This document shows positions 60,079 to 64,000 of a DNA stretch of 64,000 bases, in pieces (within the stretch, counting starts at the first letter, position 1; every line of letters starts with the position of its first letter). The notes beneath the pieces were generated by a model that saw only the letters and a program-made list of their open reading frames with translations, was not told the DNA's origin and did not search any database. The stretch spans positions 280,864 to 344,863 of the forward strand of contig NZ_LMUQ01000052.1 in assembly GCF_009765865.1 (NCBI RefSeq). The letters are read 5' to 3'. This DNA is from Acidisoma sp. L85 (lineage in GTDB: Bacteria; Pseudomonadota; Alphaproteobacteria; Acetobacterales; Acetobacteraceae). Made by a program: the position numbers and the translations under genes.

Positions 60079-60951
60079 ATGAACCAGCTTCTCCAGCTCA
60101 TCGCCTTCGGGATTGTGCAAGGGGCGACCTATGCGCTGCTCGCTGCGAGTTTCTGGCTCATCTACGCAACGACCCGGACGTTTCACCTGGCGCATTCCGT
60201 AACCTACGCGGTCGCCGGCTATGCGGCTTTCGTCATCTCGGTGCAGCTTGGCTTGTCTCTTTGGCTCGGGGCCTTCGCGTCCGTGATAAGCGCCGCAGCG
60301 GTCGGCTGCGCGATCGACGCAATCCTGTATCGGCCCATGCGCGCGCGCGGTGCATCGGTGCTCTCGATATTTCTGGCCTCACTCGGCGTCGCGGCCGCGG
60401 GGGCAGCGGCATTGCAACTGATTTTCGGTCCGCTCGTCAAACAAGTCCCCGGATTTCCCAACGCGACGCTCTATCTCGGCTCCGTGACAGTGACGAGGCT
60501 GCAGGTATTAACGGCCTTCTGCGCGGCCGCGACGATATTCCTCGTTTTCCTGTTCATCACGAGAACCCGGACCGGCAACGCCATAACGGCGGTGCGAACC
60601 AATCCGACGATGGCAATGGCTGTTGGAATCCCGGTCGAGCGCATCTCGGTCCTCGTCTTCGGCATTGGCAGCGCGATGGCGGGGCTTGCCGCCTTCTTTG
60701 AGACGATCAGCTTCGTGGCCTATCCAACGATGGGATTGCAACCTGTCATGTTCGGCGTGATCGGCGTTTTCCTTGGCGGCATCGGATCAATTCGTGGCGC
60801 GGCTTTAGGTGGTTTCGTATTGGGATTTCTACTTGTTTTCAGCGGCCTTTTCCTGTCGCAGAATCTTGGCGTGATTTTGGTCTTCGCGGTGCTCCTGGTA
60901 GTAGTCGTGTTCAGGCCAGAGGGGTTATTGCGCAGCCCCAGCGGCGCGTGA
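60079..60951 (+). CDS. ABC transporter permease, LivH type
   Basis: 290-residue permease of the LivH family with about eight helices. It opens LLQLIAFGIVQGATYALLAASFWLIYATTRTFHLAHS, in the usual LivH pattern. GGIGSIRGAALGGFVLGF near 233-250 is the conserved late loop. The fused permease-ATPase gene begins 8 bases after its stop. Confidence 0.88.
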   Translation: MNQLLQLIAFGIVQGATYALLAASFWLIYATTRTFHLAHSVTYAVAGYAAFVISVQLGLSLWLGAFASVISAAAVGCAIDAILYRPMRARGASVLSIFLASLGVAAAGAAALQLIFGPLVKQVPGFPNATLYLGSVTVTRLQVLTAFCAAATIFLVFLFITRTRTGNAITAVRTNPTMAMAVGIPVERISVLVFGIGSAMAGLAAFFETISFVAYPTMGLQPVMFGVIGVFLGGIGSIRGAALGGFVLGFLLVFSGLFLSQNLGVILVFAVLLVVVVFRPEGLLRSPSGA

Positions 60952-60959
60952 GATAGAAG

Positions 60960-62753
60960 ATGGGTGGGTCCTATATCGCCGATCTCGCGAACCAGATCAC
61001 GTTCCTGGTGGCGCTAGCGGTTTCGCTGAACCTGCTTCTCGGCTTCGCCGGCCAGATGTCGATGGCGACGGCGGCGTTCTATGGCCTGGGCGCCTATACC
61101 TGCGCGATCATGACCGCGCAGGGAATGACCCTCACCGGCGCCGCGGTCATCGGACCAGGCTGGCCGTTTCTTGGCGGCCTAGCCAGCGCGATCGTTGTGT
61201 CCTTCGTCGGCGGACTTGTGGTCGCGGCACCAGCGGCCCGTCGCGTAAGGGGCGACTATCTGATCCTGCTGACACTTGCTTTCCATTTTTTGGTCGTTAC
61301 GATCGCTTCGAGCTGGGTCGGGCTGACGGGTGGTCCGAACGGAATCGTGGTTCCGCCAATCGGATTTTTTGGCTACGAGATAAACACCACCGATCAAGCT
61401 TTTTGGTTCCTGCTTGCCTGGGCCGCGTTTGTCTCGCTGGTGTGTTGGTGGATTGGCCGATCACCATTTGGCCGCCTTCTGCGCGGGATTCGTGAGGACG
61501 AGATCGCGATCCAGGCGCTGGGAAAGCGGACGATCGCGCCGAAGTCGCTCGCTTTCGCGATGACGGCCGCCATGGCAGGCGCGACGGGCGCAATCTCGGC
61601 CGCCTATATGCAGTTCGTCGCGCCTACAACATACAGCCTCGATCTCGCGATTCTGGTTGCGGCCTGCGTCGCCCTCGGTGGTCCGGGAAACATCTTGGGC
61701 AGCGTTGTCGCGGCAATCGTTATCGGTGCGTTGCGCCCGATCCTGGAAAACGTCCCCTCGCTGTCGAGCGACAGCGCGGTCCCGTGGCAGACCGTCATCT
61801 ACGGATCGATTCTAGTTGCCGGTATGGTTTTCAGGCCACGAGGACTGCTGCCGGAAGGTTTGATTGCGATGCGCCGTTTTCCTCGGGAGGCGATCTCCGC
61901 TGTACCTAGGGTCGTACAAGCCACGCTCCTAAAGACGGTGGGCGAGCGGGATCAACCGGCCTTAGCTAAAAGTAGCGTGCCCAATCCGATGATCGCCTCG
62001 CCAATTGTCCGGGTCAGGAATCTCTCGAAGAGTTTCGGTGGTCTGCAGGCGGTAAAGGACGTCAGCTTCGACCTGCATCCGGGAGAAATCGTCGCGTTGA
62101 TCGGACCGAACGGTGCTGGCAAAAGCACGATCTTCAATCTGATGACGGGCGCGATCCGCCCGGACCAAGGAGAGGTGACGCTGCACGGGCAATCCTTAGC
62201 GGGTGCTGATCCCTGCGCAGTGGCCAGATCTGGCATGGCGCGATATTTCCAGCATGTACGCATTTTGCCCGGTCTTTCCGCCCTCAACAACGTTGCGATC
62301 GGCGTTCCTCGTCAAGCTGGCGAGAACCTGGCTATGACATTTCTTGCGCCTATGCGGGTAGCTAGGGGCGAAGCCGAGGTGAGGGCCGAGGCGCTGCGTC
62401 AGTTGGAGAATGTCGGAATCGCACCGCACGCGAACCGCACCGCCCAAGATCTCGCTTTCGGCCAGCAAAAGCTTGTCGCTTTCGCGCGCCTGCTGGCAAC
62501 AGGTGCGCAGGTTCTCCTGCTCGATGAACCGACATCGGGGGTTGATCCCCAGGCGGCTGACCAGATCATCGCGCTCGTTCGAACGCTTGCGCAAAGCGGT
62601 AAGTCGATCTGTATCGTCGAGCATAGCTTGCACGTCGTCTCGGAACTGGCGGATCGAATTTTGTTTATGAACGCGGGTGCCATCATGGCGGAAGGAACCG
62701 TTGAAGCCATCACCACGCGTCCCGATCTCGTCGATTTGTATTTCGGGACCTGA
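60960..62753 (+). CDS. LivM permease fused to LivG ATPase
   Basis: 597-residue fusion. Residues about 1-300 are a LivM-type permease (LLGFAGQMSMATAAFYGLGAY near 22-42, GLTGGPNGI near 120). A linker of about 45 residues follows, then a LivG-type ATPase (about 343-597) with Walker A GPNGAGKST near 382. The LivG-like signature LAFGQQKLVAFARLL lies near 500 and Walker B VLLLDEPTSGVDP near 520. Both parts look intact. Fusion guarantees a 1:1 ratio. Such fusions are known in this family. Confidence 0.9.
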   Translation: MGGSYIADLANQITFLVALAVSLNLLLGFAGQMSMATAAFYGLGAYTCAIMTAQGMTLTGAAVIGPGWPFLGGLASAIVVSFVGGLVVAAPAARRVRGDYLILLTLAFHFLVVTIASSWVGLTGGPNGIVVPPIGFFGYEINTTDQAFWFLLAWAAFVSLVCWWIGRSPFGRLLRGIREDEIAIQALGKRTIAPKSLAFAMTAAMAGATGAISAAYMQFVAPTTYSLDLAILVAACVALGGPGNILGSVVAAIVIGALRPILENVPSLSSDSAVPWQTVIYGSILVAGMVFRPRGLLPEGLIAMRRFPREAISAVPRVVQATLLKTVGERDQPALAKSSVPNPMIASPIVRVRNLSKSFGGLQAVKDVSFDLHPGEIVALIGPNGAGKSTIFNLMTGAIRPDQGEVTLHGQSLAGADPCAVARSGMARYFQHVRILPGLSALNNVAIGVPRQAGENLAMTFLAPMRVARGEAEVRAEALRQLENVGIAPHANRTAQDLAFGQQKLVAFARLLATGAQVLLLDEPTSGVDPQAADQIIALVRTLAQSGKSICIVEHSLHVVSELADRILFMNAGAIMAEGTVEAITTRPDLVDLYFGT

Positions 62754-62756
62754 GCT

Positions 62757-63482
62757 GTGGATCTCGCAAAAGACCACAGCGGAACGCCGCTCACCGTATC
62801 GGGCCTTAGCGCTCGCTATGGGAAGCGGGTGGTATTGACAGATGTGAATCTTCATGTCGATGAGGGCGAGATCGTCACCGTGCTTGGTCACAACGGCGCG
62901 GGCAAGACCAGTCTTCTACAGTCGATCATGGGGATGATGCGTGACCGCTCAGGCGTGGTTCGAAGCTTCGGTCATGACATTTCCCGCCGGTCCTACTATC
63001 GCAACGTCGCGGCCGGGATTTCCATGACGCCAGCCGAGTCACCGGTCTTCCGGCCGCTGAGCGTTGTAACCAACCTGCGTCTTGGCGCTTACTCGACCTC
63101 GCCGCCTGATCTCGACGACAGGCTGAACGAGATATTCAAGATCTTTCCTCGCTTGCGCGAACGTCGTGACCAGCTCGCCGGCACGCTCAGCGGCGGGGAA
63201 CAGCGGATGCTTGCAATCGGCATGGCGATCGTCAACCGACCCCGCCTCATGCTGCTCGACGAGCCTTCGATCGGGCTGGCGCCAGCGACGGCTGCCATGA
63301 TCATGACCGAAATCGCCCGCCTCTGCTCGACCACCGGCGTGTCCATTCTCCTCGTTGACCAGAACGTCCGCAGCGCGTTACGGCTGTCCTCACGGGTTTA
63401 CTATCTTAGGATGGGCAAAATCATCCTAGAGGAATCGGCCAAAGCGGCCAGAGCCCGCGATCACTACTGGGATCTTTTCTGA
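62757..63482 (+). CDS. ABC transporter ATPase, LivF type
   Basis: 241-residue ATPase. Walker A is GHNGAGKTS near 43-51, signature LSGGEQRML near 144, and Walker B LMLLDEPSIGLAP near 164. The GTG start lies 3 bases after the fused gene, showing tight coupling. It completes the second Liv-type importer (binding protein, LivH, LivMG, LivF). Confidence 0.88.
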   Translation: MDLAKDHSGTPLTVSGLSARYGKRVVLTDVNLHVDEGEIVTVLGHNGAGKTSLLQSIMGMMRDRSGVVRSFGHDISRRSYYRNVAAGISMTPAESPVFRPLSVVTNLRLGAYSTSPPDLDDRLNEIFKIFPRLRERRDQLAGTLSGGEQRMLAIGMAIVNRPRLMLLDEPSIGLAPATAAMIMTEIARLCSTTGVSILLVDQNVRSALRLSSRVYYLRMGKIILEESAKAARARDHYWDLF

Positions 63483-63541
63483 CCGACGAAATCTGTCGAG
63501 CCGGGTGGTGTGCCCGCACGAGTAAGGTAAGGATCGGCCTG

Positions 63542-64000
63542 ATGCAATCGCTCGTGACGACGGCACCGCGGCATATGGAGGTGCTCCAGACAGCGGAACC
63601 TCTAGGGCCAGCTAGCGGGGAGGCGCTGATCAAAATCGAGGCCGCGGGGATTTGCGGCTCGGATTATCACCTCTATCTCGGTGATCATCCCTATTCCCGC
63701 TTCCCTCAGGTTCAGGGTCACGAATTTTGCGGAACGGTTCTGGGGTTCGGCGCGGATTGCGAGCGGCTAATCCCAGTCGGAAGCCGTGTCGTGGTGGAAC
63801 CCCTCATCGGGTGTGGACATTGCTATCCTTGCAGCCTCGGGCGATACAACTGCTGCATCGACCTCAATATCATCGGCGTGCACTCACCTGGCGCCTTCCA
63901 GGAATTGCTATGCGTACCGGAGAGATTGCTTAATGAGGCCGGCGATCTCGATCGTGAGCTGGCCGCCTTCGCCGAGCCGATGACCATTGCCCTACAAGCG
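63542..64000 (+). CDS. Zinc-dependent alcohol dehydrogenase (MDR family), partial
   Basis: N-terminal 153 residues of a medium-chain dehydrogenase; the reading frame runs off the window end. Catalytic zinc ligands are the Cys of GICGSDYHLYLG near 36-39 and H62-E63 in QGHEFCG. Structural-zinc cysteines lie in the GCGHCYPCSLGRYNC stretch near 87-102. It follows the Liv-type importer by 59 bases and probably belongs to the same operon. It is divergent from the other MDR gene at 53306-54331. Confidence 0.85.
   Translation, partial: MQSLVTTAPRHMEVLQTAEPLGPASGEALIKIEAAGICGSDYHLYLGDHPYSRFPQVQGHEFCGTVLGFGADCERLIPVGSRVVVEPLIGCGHCYPCSLGRYNCCIDLNIIGVHSPGAFQELLCVPERLLNEAGDLDRELAAFAEPMTIALQA

Noticed and set aside
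58761-60101. 446-codon minus-strand open frame opposite the binding-protein gene
   Set aside because: It is a mirror of a GC-rich gene with clear family features on the plus strand. It has no ribosome binding site, and its composition is Arg/Gly-rich as expected for an antisense frame.
1-64000. tRNA, rRNA, CRISPR arrays, insertion sequences, phage genes, toxin-antitoxin pairs
   Set aside because: I looked for cloverleaf-like segments in the intergenic gaps, regularly spaced repeats, and transposase or integrase-like proteins. None was convincing. The only repeats found are the three triple-hairpin copies and local palindromes.

Overview
The window is GC-rich chromosomal DNA with about 63 protein genes. 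I see no rRNA, tRNA, CRISPR array, insertion sequence or phage gene. An alphaproteobacterium (Hyphomicrobiales or Rhodospirillales type) fits best. The reasons are an alphaproteobacterial-style Fur palindrome before efeUOB, a cobalamin riboswitch before cbtB-cbtA, REP-like hairpin repeats, and many GTG starts with 4-base (ATGA/GTGA) operon overlaps. Family and genus cannot be fixed from this sequence alone.

Layout. (1) 0.4-4.5 kb: efeUOB iron uptake operon behind a Fur-like operator. (2) 5-17.7 kb: an organosulfur-style scavenging region, with a peptide-type ABC importer whose two ATPases are fused, four luciferase-like FMN monooxygenases, a DszC/SfnB-type flavin enzyme and a TauD-type dioxygenase. 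(3) 17.9-22.5 kb, minus strand: a complete Liv-type importer. Three copies of a 94-95 bp triple-hairpin repeat lie at the gene ends in regions 1 to 3. (4) 22.9-25.1 kb: small genes (UBP zinc finger, peptidoglycan-binding lipoprotein, hypotheticals). (5) 25.2-28.9 kb, minus strand: an iron/polyamine/phosphonate-type ABC importer. (6) 29.9-37.3 kb: a LacI regulator, a sugar-type binding protein with two permeases but no ATPase, an FAD oxidoreductase and an exported glycerophosphodiesterase. (7) 37.7-45 kb: small stress or unknown genes, cbtBA with its riboswitch, an AEC transporter and an epoxide hydrolase.

(8) 45.1-57.7 kb: a carbohydrate-type catabolic region. A LacI-cyclase pair is transcribed away from a long operon holding a split transketolase, a ribose-type ABC importer (binding protein, two permeases, double ATPase), two SDRs and a zinc alcohol dehydrogenase, followed by an opposing SMP-30 lactonase. 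(9) 57.9-64 kb: another SDR, a second Liv-type importer with a permease-ATPase fusion, and a zinc alcohol dehydrogenase cut by the window end.

Taken together this is a nutrient-scavenging stretch: six ABC importers, each beside redox or hydrolytic enzymes likely to process what is imported. The most rewarding items are the covarying triple-hairpin repeat, the organosulfur region with no visible flavin reductase or regulator, the split-transketolase operon without a kinase, the riboswitch on cbtBA, and several strong uncatalogued palindromes and hairpins.
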